NCBI GenBank assembly: GCA_963708675.1 | Contig: CAVPTO010000004.1 | Coordinates: 248,001-312,000, forward strand | From: DATAXP01 sp963708675 | Lineage (GTDB): Bacteria; Planctomycetota; Planctomycetia; Pirellulales; PNKZ01 | Length of the DNA: 64,000 nucleotides | Reading direction: 5' to 3' | Made by a program: the position numbers and the translations under genes | In this document: piece after piece, positions 27,831 through 40,896 of the stretch | How the letters are laid out: every line of letters starts with the position of its first letter | How positions within the stretch are numbered: the first letter of the stretch is position 1 | The notes under the pieces: generated by a model | The model's database searches: none | The model's input: the letters and a program-made list of their open reading frames with translations, nothing else | What the model was told of the DNA's origin: nothing

Positions 27831-27838
27831 CCGCATGT

Positions 27839-28003
27839 CCTTCTCCCAACAGGAGAAGGTGCCGCGAAGCGGCGGATGAGGGCGGGCCGCGCACTCAATC
27901 GCCTTCCACAACTCACGAAGTAAATACCGAACAAGCCACCAACCGCCCTCACCCGTCTCGGACGCCTGCGGCATCCGAGCCACCCTCTCCCAAAGGGAGA
28001 GGA
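27839..28003. repeat. Family A palindromic repeat, copy 4
   Basis: Terminal hairpins CTTCTCCCAACAGGAGAAG and CTCTCCCAAAGGGAGAG bound the element, which fills nearly the whole suyA-suyB gap and starts nine bases after the suyA stop. Confidence 0.85.
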
Positions 28004-28035
28004 GTTTAAGAAGACATCACACTTCCGAGGTTCTC

Positions 28036-29211
28036 ATGCCCACTGATCTTTCTCGCGCCACATTCTGGGGCTACCCGCGGGCCAATGGCCGCGTCGGCGT
28101 GCGTAACCACGTCGTCATTCTTCCCGTCGATGACCTGGCCAATGCGGCCGCTCAAGCCGTCGAACACAACATCAAGGGAACGCTCGCGCTGCCGCATCCC
28201 TATGGCCGTCTGCAATTCGGCGCCGATCTGCAACTGCACTTCGACACGCTCATCGGCACGGGCAGCAACCCGAACGTCGCCGCCGTTGTCGTGATCGGTA
28301 TCGAAGAAGGTTGGACCGGCCGCGTCGTCGAAGGAATCAAAAAAACCGGCAAGCCCGTCGTCGGTTTCGGCATCGAGCTGCACGGCGACCACGACACGAT
28401 CATGCGTGCTTCGAAGGCCGCCAAAGAGTTTCTGCAAGACGCCTCGATGCTGCGTCGCGAAGAACGACCGCTCAAGGATCTGTGGGTCTCGACAAAGTGC
28501 GGCGAATCGGACACCACCAGCGGTTGCGCCGCGAACCCCACCGTCGGCAACGCCTACGACAAAATGTACGACAAAGGCGTGACGCTGCTCTTCGGCGAAA
28601 CTTCCGAAGTTACCGGCGGCGAGCACCTGATCGCCGAGCGTTGCCGCACGCCTGCCGTGCGCGAAAAGTTCATGATGATGTTCAACCGCTACCAGGAAAT
28701 GATCAATCGTCACAAGACGGACGACCTCTCCGAGTCGCAACCGACCAAGGGGAACATCGCCGGCGGTCTGACGACGATCGAGGAGAAGGCGCTCGGCAAC
28801 ATTCAAAAGATCGGACGCAAGTGCGTCGTCGATGGCGTGCTCGACAAGGCCGAGATGCCGACCGGCCCTGGCCTGTGGTTCATGGACTCGTCATCGGCCG
28901 CGGCCGAAATGGTCACGCTCTGCGGCGCGGCAGGTTTCGTCGTGCATTTCTTTCCGACCGGGCAAGGCAACGTCATCGGCAATCCGATCGTGCCAGTCGT
29001 CAAAATCTGCGGCAACCCGCGGACGGTGCGAACGATGAGCGAGCACATCGACGTTGACGTCTCGGGCCTGCTGCGAAAGGAAATGAATCCCGACCAGGCC
29101 GGCGACGCGTTGCTCGACATGATGTTCAAGACCGCCAACGGTCGCTTGACGGCCGCCGAGGCGCTCGGCCATCGCGAGTTCGTCCTCACGCGCCTTTACG
29201 AGAGCGCGTGA
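28036..29211 (+). CDS. suyB: (2R)-sulfolactate sulfo-lyase large subunit
   Basis: A 391-residue UxaA-family hydro-lyase of SuyB length (altronate dehydratases are usually longer and fused). Characteristic stretches are NGRVGVRNHVVILPVDD, NIKGTLALPHPYGRLQFG, NPNVAAVVVIGIEEGW, LWVSTKCGESDTTSG, GETSEVTGGEH, DDLSESQPTKGNIAGG and FPTGQGNVIGNPI. The family uses an iron centre with conserved cysteines; Cys in STKCGESD and VTLCGAAG are candidates. With SuyA it should split (R)-sulfolactate to pyruvate and sulfite. GAGG precedes the ATG. Its TGA is followed at once by the GTG start of slcC. Confidence 0.8.
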   Translation: MPTDLSRATFWGYPRANGRVGVRNHVVILPVDDLANAAAQAVEHNIKGTLALPHPYGRLQFGADLQLHFDTLIGTGSNPNVAAVVVIGIEEGWTGRVVEGIKKTGKPVVGFGIELHGDHDTIMRASKAAKEFLQDASMLRREERPLKDLWVSTKCGESDTTSGCAANPTVGNAYDKMYDKGVTLLFGETSEVTGGEHLIAERCRTPAVREKFMMMFNRYQEMINRHKTDDLSESQPTKGNIAGGLTTIEEKALGNIQKIGRKCVVDGVLDKAEMPTGPGLWFMDSSSAAAEMVTLCGAAGFVVHFFPTGQGNVIGNPIVPVVKICGNPRTVRTMSEHIDVDVSGLLRKEMNPDQAGDALLDMMFKTANGRLTAAEALGHREFVLTRLYESA

Positions 29212-30195
29212 GTGAAGATTCTCATCACTGAGTTCATGGACGAGGCCGCCGTCGATTGGCTTCGTCAGCGGTTCGAGGTGCGTTACGATCCGTCACTCGT
29301 CGAGCGCCGCGGCGATATCTTCACCAGCCTTGGTGACATCGACGCGCTCATCGTCCGCAATCGCACGCAAGTCAACGAGGAGCTGCTGAAGGTCGCGCCG
29401 AAACTGCGCGTCGTCGGCCGATTAGGCGTCGGACTCGACAATATCGACGTGAACGCATGCAAGTCAGCGAACATCACCGTCATTCCCGCCACCGGCGCGA
29501 ACTCGTTGGCCGTCGCCGAGTATGTCATCTGCACCGTTATGATGCTGCTGCGCGGCGCGTATCAATCGACGACGCAAGTCGCCGCCGGCGCGTGGCCGCG
29601 GATGGCGCTGTCGAACGGACGCGAAACGGCCGGCAAAACGCTGGGCATCATCGGCTTCGGCGGCATCGGTCGCGAAGTCGCTCGCCTGGCCGCGGGGCTC
29701 GGCATGCGCGTCGTTGCTTATGACGCCATGTTGCCTAAAGATGCGCCAACGTGGCAGCAGGCAAATGTTTCTCCACGAGAACTCGACGATCTTTTGGCCG
29801 AAGCCGACGCCGTCACTTTGCATGTGCCGCTGGTCGCGGAAACACGGCGCCTCCTCGATGCTCGCCGCATCACGAAGATGAAAAAGGGCGCGGTGCTCGT
29901 GAACACGTCGCGAGGCGGAGTTGTCGACGAGCTTGCGATGGCCGAAGCGCTCAAGAGCGGCGCGTTGGGAGGCGCAGCGCTCGATGTCTTCGAGCAAGAA
30001 CCGCTCAAGGCCGACTCGCCGCTCGTGGGTGTGCCGAATCTGGTGCTCACGCCGCACGTCGCCGGACTGTCGATCGAAGCCAACGGTCGCGTCTCCACAT
30101 TGATCGCAGAAAAAGTCGCCGAGGCGCTTATCGCTCAACCCTCGCCCCTTGCGGGAGAGGGTGGTTCGTCGGCCGCGGGCGGACGAACCGGGTGA
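29212..30195 (+). CDS. slcC: (S)-sulfolactate dehydrogenase-like 2-hydroxyacid dehydrogenase
   Basis: A 327-residue D-isomer-specific 2-hydroxyacid dehydrogenase (phosphoglycerate-dehydrogenase type) starting with GTG directly after the suyB stop. NAD-binding GFGGIG is at 149-154; catalytic Arg234 (SRGG), Glu263 (EQEP) and His282 (PHVAG) are present. The segments LIVRNRTQV, GRLGVGLDNIDV and LLRGAYQST resemble SlcC of sulfolactate degraders, which oxidises (S)-sulfolactate to sulfopyruvate. Residues about 310-327 (SPLAGEGG onwards) are encoded by a family A repeat, so the natural C-terminus was probably near Ala308. Confidence 0.75.
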   Translation: MKILITEFMDEAAVDWLRQRFEVRYDPSLVERRGDIFTSLGDIDALIVRNRTQVNEELLKVAPKLRVVGRLGVGLDNIDVNACKSANITVIPATGANSLAVAEYVICTVMMLLRGAYQSTTQVAAGAWPRMALSNGRETAGKTLGIIGFGGIGREVARLAAGLGMRVVAYDAMLPKDAPTWQQANVSPRELDDLLAEADAVTLHVPLVAETRRLLDARRITKMKKGAVLVNTSRGGVVDELAMAEALKSGALGGAALDVFEQEPLKADSPLVGVPNLVLTPHVAGLSIEANGRVSTLIAEKVAEALIAQPSPLAGEGGSSAAGGRTG

Positions 30196-30274
30196 GGGGT
30201 TGAAGCGTGCGCGACATCAAATCGGTACCCGCTTCCGCCCTCACCCCTGCCCCTCTCCCGCAAGGGGAGAGGGG
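30139..30274. repeat. Family A palindromic repeat, copy 5
   Basis: Left hairpin CCCTCGCCCCTTGCGGGAG lies inside the end of slcC and encodes its last 18 residues and stop. The right hairpin CTCTCCCGCAAGGGGAGAG ends 30 bases before comC. Confidence 0.85.
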
Positions 30275-30303
30275 TTCCCAGTTGCCACTCGCCAAAACGT
30301 AAC

Positions 30304-31299
30304 ATGACACGCATCGCACTCGACGAACTCACGACGCTTGCTCAATCGGCCCTCGAACGCGCCGGAGCTTCACCCTCGGCTGCGTCCATCACCGCGCGTG
30401 CCTTGGTCGATGCCGATGCTCGTGGCCTCGATTCGCATGGCGTGTCGCGCGTGCCGCAATACATGGGGCATCTTCGCAACAAGCGTGTTGATGGCCACGC
30501 GGTGCCGAGCGTCGTGCGGCGTCGTGGCGGTGCGATGCTGGTCGACGCTGCCGATGGCTTGGCGTTTCCGGCTTGTGCCTTGGCCGTAAGCGAAGCCATC
30601 GCCGCTACGAGAGAAAACGGCATCGCGATCGCCGGTGTGGCGAACAGTCATCACTGCGGCGCGTTGTCATATCATCTGGGGCCGGTCGCCGAGGCAGGCA
30701 TGGTGGGGCTCGCCTTCACGAACTCGCCGGCCGCCATGCCAGCTTGGCAGGGCAAACGCGCGATCTTCGGCACGAATCCGATCGCCGCCATTTTCCCTCG
30801 CCGCGGAATGTCGCCGATCGTCGTCGACTTGTCGCTCTCGGAAGTCGCTCGCGGCAAGGTGATGATCGCCGCTCGTGAAGGCAAGCCGATCCCTTTGGGC
30901 TGGGCGGTCGACAAAGACGGCCAGCCCACCACCGACGCCAAGCGTGCGCTCGAAGGGATGATGCTTCCCGCCGGCGGCGTGAAGGGCGCGATGCTCGCCA
31001 TGATCGTCGAGTTGCTGTGCGCGGCGCTCACCGGCTCGCACCTGGGCTTCGAGGCCGACTCATTCTTCACGGCCGAAGGCAAGCCGTCGCGCATCGGACA
31101 GGCGTTCATCGTCATCGACCCATCCGCCTTGCTCGACTCGGCAGTCTATCACCAGCGCGTCGAAACCCTGCTTGCGACGATGCTGCTCGACACGGACGTT
31201 CGCATCCCGGGATCGCGACGCGACGCGCTTGCTGCTCGCGCAAACGCCGAGGGCGTCGAGATACCCGACGCCCTGCTGGCTCAACTTCGCAATCTCTAA
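30304..31299 (+). CDS. comC: Ldh-family oxidoreductase, (2R)-sulfolactate dehydrogenase-like
   Basis: A 331-residue member of the malate/L-lactate dehydrogenase (LDH2) family, PF02615 type, which is distinct from the Rossmann lactate dehydrogenases. Family landmarks are RGLDSHGVSRVPQYM, AGVANSHHCGALSYH, FTNSPAAMPAWQGK, FGTNPIAAIFP, VVDLSLSEVARGKVM and MLPAGGVKGAMLA. Within a suyAB-slcC operon the expected role is ComC: NAD(P)H reduction of sulfopyruvate to (R)-sulfolactate, which with SlcC inverts the stereocentre so SuyAB can act. Other 2-oxoacid reductases of this family (malate, ureidoglycolate) cannot be excluded by sequence alone. Confidence 0.75.
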   Translation: MTRIALDELTTLAQSALERAGASPSAASITARALVDADARGLDSHGVSRVPQYMGHLRNKRVDGHAVPSVVRRRGGAMLVDAADGLAFPACALAVSEAIAATRENGIAIAGVANSHHCGALSYHLGPVAEAGMVGLAFTNSPAAMPAWQGKRAIFGTNPIAAIFPRRGMSPIVVDLSLSEVARGKVMIAAREGKPIPLGWAVDKDGQPTTDAKRALEGMMLPAGGVKGAMLAMIVELLCAALTGSHLGFEADSFFTAEGKPSRIGQAFIVIDPSALLDSAVYHQRVETLLATMLLDTDVRIPGSRRDALAARANAEGVEIPDALLAQLRNL

Positions 31300-31318
31300 G
31301 TCGTCGCGATCTTCGCAG

Positions 31319-31609
31319 CTACTGCGGCAGGCTGCGATGCGGCGAAATCATCCTCGCCAGTGCAATCAAGATGCACGAGCCGACGAACGCCACGAGCACG
31401 CTTCCCCAGAAGTGCGCGACGCCGTGGAAGAAGAATCCCGACACGAAGCCGCCGACGAACGCGCCGACGAGTCCGAGAAGAATGTCGCGGATGATGCCGT
31501 AGCCCGCGCCGCTCATCACCTTGCCGGCCAGCCAGCCGGAAATCAGCCCGACGAAGATCCACGAGAAGACTCCGCCCGGGCTCATTTCAATTTCAGCTAA
31601 AAGGTTCAT
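31319..31609 (-). CDS. GlsB/YeaQ/YmgE-family membrane protein
   Basis: A 96-residue protein with three hydrophobic helices and the glycine-rich pattern of transglycosylase-associated (YeaQ/YmgE) stress proteins: FSWIFVGLISGWLAGKVM, then IRDILLGLVGAFVGGFV and a final helix. The ATG at 31609 is chosen since codons upstream lack hydrophobic or conserved character. The family is linked to stress and is probably an inner-membrane protein of unknown mechanism. It is convergent with comC, 19 bases away, and divergent from lhr. Confidence 0.8.
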   Translation of the reverse strand: MNLLAEIEMSPGGVFSWIFVGLISGWLAGKVMSGAGYGIIRDILLGLVGAFVGGFVSGFFFHGVAHFWGSVLVAFVGSCILIALARMISPHRSLPQ

Positions 31610-31743
31610 TACCGTCGCTCCGCAAAAATGACAGGTTCCACCACACCAGTTATTCGCAGCAACGGGCGTGCCATTGGTCGCGAGTGACACGAAAGCGGCG
31701 AAAATTTACGAATTGTTTGACACATCCGCTATGATGGACTGTT

Positions 31744-36345
<4,602 letters not shown>

Positions 36346-36354
36346 CACCCTCTC

Positions 36355-37269
36355 ATGGCCGAAGCGAACGCCACGCGACGCTTGGGAATCATCGGCCTCG
36401 GTCTGATCGGCTCTTCCATCGCGCGGCGATGGTTGGACCGTGGGTGGTCCGTCGTCGGCTGCGAAGTCGATCCGCAACGGGCGGCCGCTTCCGCAAAGGC
36501 AGGCGTCGAGATCGTCGCAAGTCCGAGCGACATTGCAACCGCCTCTCAGCAGATTCTGCTTACGCTTCCAACGAGCGATGTGTCGGCGCGCGTGGTCGAA
36601 GAGTTGCTTACCGCGCTCACGACCAGCCAGACGATCATTGACACCACGACGGGAAAGCCGGCCGAGATGGCGCGGCTAGGGAAGTTGCTCGGCGAAAAAG
36701 GCGTCGGCTATCTCGATGCGACGATCGCCGGATCGAGCACGCACGTGATGCAAGGCAAAGCGCTCGTCCTTGTCGGCGGCGAGAAGGCCGCGCTCGCTGA
36801 AGTTCGCGAAACGCTGGCGGCCTTTGCGAGCGAGATCGTGCATGTCGGCGTCTGTGGCGACGGGGCGAAGGCGAAGCTCGTACACAACCTGGTGCTCGGG
36901 CTGAATCGCGCCGCGCTGGCCGAGGGATTGTCGCTGGCGAAGGCGATGAAACTCGACTTGGAACGGATGCTCGCCGTGCTTCAGGCGAGTCCCGCCTTGT
37001 CGCGGCTGGTGCAGACGAAGGGGCCGCGGATGGTGCACGGCGACTTCGAGCCCGAGGCGCGGCTCGAGCAACATCTCAAGGACGTGCGGCTGATGCTCGA
37101 AGAAGGCGACGCCGTCGGTTCTCGCCTGCCGCTGTCGACGATTCATGCGGAACTTCTTGCCGAGGCCGTTGCTCGCGGCTTCGGCGGACTCGACAATAGC
37201 GCGATCGTTCGAGTGTTCGAGGTCGACAAGACCAGCGCGAGCAAGAGGGCCGCAGGCGGTGACCCATGA
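36355..37269 (+). CDS. 3-hydroxyisobutyrate-dehydrogenase-family reductase
   Basis: A 304-residue beta-hydroxyacid dehydrogenase. The N-terminal dinucleotide motif is GLGLIG (14-19), the substrate segment is DATIAGSSTHVMQGKALVLVG (family form D-A-P-V-S-G), and the probable catalytic lysine is Lys174 in GDGAKAKLVHN. The family includes tartronate semialdehyde, succinic semialdehyde and sulfolactaldehyde (YihU) reductases. It starts nine bases after lhr and overlaps the next MFS gene, so it probably pairs functionally with that transporter. Whether it belongs to the sulfonate locus 5 kb upstream is open. Confidence 0.8.
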   Translation: MAEANATRRLGIIGLGLIGSSIARRWLDRGWSVVGCEVDPQRAAASAKAGVEIVASPSDIATASQQILLTLPTSDVSARVVEELLTALTTSQTIIDTTTGKPAEMARLGKLLGEKGVGYLDATIAGSSTHVMQGKALVLVGGEKAALAEVRETLAAFASEIVHVGVCGDGAKAKLVHNLVLGLNRAALAEGLSLAKAMKLDLERMLAVLQASPALSRLVQTKGPRMVHGDFEPEARLEQHLKDVRLMLEEGDAVGSRLPLSTIHAELLAEAVARGFGGLDNSAIVRVFEVDKTSASKRAAGGDP

Positions 37270-38665
37270 CGCTTCTCCATCTGCGCCGATGTCGACGTTT
37301 GGCCGCTGGGTCGTGCTTGCCGCGGCGTTTGCCTCGCTGGTATTGGCAGGCGTGCAGCTCGGGTTGATGCCGCTGGCGTCGCTGTCGATTTCACGCGACC
37401 TGATGGGCAGCGCTTACAAACCGGGGCCAGCGGGCGATTGGTTCGCGCGCTTCACGGCGGCATTGATGCTGGGCGGAGCGCTAGGTGGTGTGCTCTTCGG
37501 AGCGGCGGCCGATCGCTGGGGCCGCACGCGAGCACTCGGCGCGAGCGTCATCTGTTACTCGATGTTCGGCGGGCTGGGATCGTTGGTCCACGATCAGCCG
37601 CAACTGCTCGTGCTGCGGTTTCTCACGGGGTTGGGCATCGGCGGCGTGGTGCCGGCGGCCGTGGCTTTGACGGCGGAGTGTTGGCCGAACGTGTCGCGAC
37701 CGACGATCGCAGGCGTCACCGGGGCGGGCATCAACGTCGGCATCCTCACGATGTCGCAGCTCGGCACGTGGCGCGAAGTGCGCCCCGACGCGTGGCGATG
37801 GTTGTTGGAGTTGAGCGCGTGGCCTGCGCTGTTGGGCGTCGCGATTCTTTGCTTCCTCCCCGAGTCGCCGGCGTGGCGAGTTTTGCAAATCAATCGCGAT
37901 GCGAGTCGCCGCCGCACGCCGCTTCGCGCGTTGTTTCAGCCGCCGCTATTGCGACGCACGTTGATCGGCATCGCGCTGGGGGCGATTCCGCTCGTCGGGG
38001 CGTGGGGCGCGAGCAAGTGGATGATCCCTTGGGCCGATCACGTCGCGGGAACGACGAGCCCCGGCTACAAGGCAACGACGCAAGCGTACTGGGCCGTCGG
38101 CGCGACGCTCGGCAGTTTCTTCGGCAGCCAGGTTGCGAACTTCTTCGGCAGGCGCGTCACGTACTTTGGCATTAGCCTGGCCTCGACGTTGCTCACGTCC
38201 GGAATCTTTTTGGGGTCGCAACCTCTGGCGACGGGCTTTCTGCCGCTGGTGTTCGTGCAGGGATTCGTCGCGACGTTGTTCTTCGGATGGCTGCCGCTGT
38301 ATTTGCCGGAGTTGTTTCCGACCGAGGTGCGGGCCGCGGGAATCGGCGTGACTTACAACTCGGGGCGCGTCATTTCGGCCATCGGTGTGCTGGCCGCGGG
38401 CACGTTGATGGCGTGGTCGGGCGGCGACTACGCGCGGGTTGGCACGATCACGGGGCTGGTGTATGCGGTGGGGATGATCGTGATCGCGTTTGCGCCGCGC
38501 ACGACCGGGACATTGGACATTGGGGCGACCCCGCGCTCGGCGCGGGTCTCCAGACTCCGCCGATCTCGGGAGACCTTCGGTCGGGTGAGCGGCGGGGTCA
38601 GAGACCCGCGCCGAGCGCTCCGCTCCGCGTCGCGGCTAACCGAGGCGTCGCTACGACCGGCATAG
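37259..38665 (+). CDS. MFS transporter with repeat-encoded C-terminal tail
   Basis: A 468-residue major facilitator starting at GTG 37259 (overlapping the reductase by 11 bases); ATG 37289 is the alternative and lacks a ribosome site. About 12 helices are present; GAAADRWGRTRALG is the loop 2-3 signature and LPLYLPELFPTEVRAAGIG matches the sugar/aromatic-acid group. The similarity to the transporter at 23463 is general. Residues about 425-461, Arg-rich (ARVSRLRRSRETFGRV onwards), are encoded by a family B palindromic repeat and are probably not part of the transport fold. Coupling to the upstream reductase suggests uptake of its substrate. Confidence 0.82.
   Translation: MTHDASPSAPMSTFGRWVVLAAAFASLVLAGVQLGLMPLASLSISRDLMGSAYKPGPAGDWFARFTAALMLGGALGGVLFGAAADRWGRTRALGASVICYSMFGGLGSLVHDQPQLLVLRFLTGLGIGGVVPAAVALTAECWPNVSRPTIAGVTGAGINVGILTMSQLGTWREVRPDAWRWLLELSAWPALLGVAILCFLPESPAWRVLQINRDASRRRTPLRALFQPPLLRRTLIGIALGAIPLVGAWGASKWMIPWADHVAGTTSPGYKATTQAYWAVGATLGSFFGSQVANFFGRRVTYFGISLASTLLTSGIFLGSQPLATGFLPLVFVQGFVATLFFGWLPLYLPELFPTEVRAAGIGVTYNSGRVISAIGVLAAGTLMAWSGGDYARVGTITGLVYAVGMIVIAFAPRTTGTLDIGATPRSARVSRLRRSRETFGRVSGGVRDPRRALRSASRLTEASLRPA
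38533..38641. repeat. Dispersed palindromic repeat, family B copy 2
   Basis: Two arms, CGCTCGGCGCGGGTCTC at the left and the complementary GAGACCCGCGCCGAGCG at the right, with a shorter copy inverted at 9632-9685. It lies within the 3' end of the MFS gene and sets its C-terminus. Confidence 0.85.
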
Positions 38666-38848
38666 GCCGCACATCTTGTCACGACCGTGACGTTCGGCAC
38701 GGTCAATGCGCACGAAGAGTTGCGCCGACCGGTTTCTCGTGCACAACGTCACATTTTAACTACGTGGTATATTTTAACGCGACAGGTTCCGATCCTCACT
38801 CATCGTCGAGCCGGCGTGCTGATCCGAAACTTGCCAAGGAGATCGTTC

Positions 38849-39205
38849 GTGACCAAGCAGAATCGCGATGAAGTAACCACGAATCGTCGTAAGCCTGAAG
38901 GCCGCCGCGCGGACGAACGCCGCAAGACCTCGGCTCCGGTCGCCGTTGAGCGTCGCGCGACCGAGCGCCGCGCCAAGACGCCGCGTCGCCGTCAGATCGA
39001 CCCGACCACCTGCGAACGGGATTACAGCGATCAAGAAGTCGAATTCATGAACGCGCTCGAATCGTACAAGCGCACGAGCGGCCGCATGTTCCCGACGTGC
39101 AGCGAAGTGCTCGAGGTCATTCGCTCGCTGGGTTACGTGAAGACCGGCATCGCGCACCCGATCACCAGCGAGAACATGGGCACGCAAGTGCACGTGGAGG
39201 CGTAA
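38849..39205 (+). CDS. Arg-rich conserved hypothetical protein
   Basis: A 118-residue protein from GTG 38849, with AAGGAG eight bases upstream, which is one of the best ribosome sites in the window. Residues 1-52 are strongly basic and probably disordered (RRADERRK, VERRATERRAK, PRRRQ). Residues 53-118 are predicted helical and look like a small folded domain: CERDYSDQEVEFMNALESYK, SGRMFPTCSEVLEVIRSLGY. The second half recalls a helix-turn-helix but no family is certain. A nucleic-acid-binding role is an inference from charge alone. It is convergent with thiC. Confidence 0.7.
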   Translation: MTKQNRDEVTTNRRKPEGRRADERRKTSAPVAVERRATERRAKTPRRRQIDPTTCERDYSDQEVEFMNALESYKRTSGRMFPTCSEVLEVIRSLGYVKTGIAHPITSENMGTQVHVEA

Positions 39206-39245
39206 GCCGCGAAGAGGCAAGCGAGCTTCATGGCCACAAGTCGTT

Positions 39246-40595
<1,350 letters not shown>

Positions 40596-40896
40596 GCGGT
40601 CGGTCGCTCCGTCTCGTGAGAAGTATCGCCGACGGCCGCTACGAAGCAGCGACGAATCGGCGCTAAGTTGTTGAAATGGGAAAGGTTGGCGTCGTGCCGA
40701 TCCCTGCGGTCAATGTAACGGTCGGGGGGTGAATGTCAACGAGGGGCGGGAGTAGCAGAATGTATGCGCGAAACCGCAAGCGAGGGGTGTGCGTCGAACA
40801 CAATTCACTGCTCTTTTGATGGGGCTATCGAGTGAGCTTGACGCAAGTTGCGATCAGCGGGAGCATGACGCGAAAGGCCATTGTGAAGGAGTCGTT
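40596..40896. other. Divergent intergenic region between thiC and the PQQ-propeller gene
   Basis: About 300 bases with no gene. It must hold both promoters. A short copy of the family G repeat word GCGCGAAACCGCAAGCG is at 40766-40782. No riboswitch, terminator or long palindrome was recognised. Confidence 0.5.

Noticed and set aside
27546..29211. Altronate dehydratase (uxaA) as the function of the two UxaA-family genes
   Set aside because: Split small and large subunits, the HVHNVKTKRW end and the adjoining slcC and comC homologues favour sulfolactate sulfo-lyase; altronate remains a lesser alternative.
40596..40790. Possible TPP riboswitch upstream of thiC
   Set aside because: Neither the CTGAGA element nor the ACCTGATCTGGATAATGCCAG-type core, nor their complements, is present (core quoted from general knowledge in shortened form).
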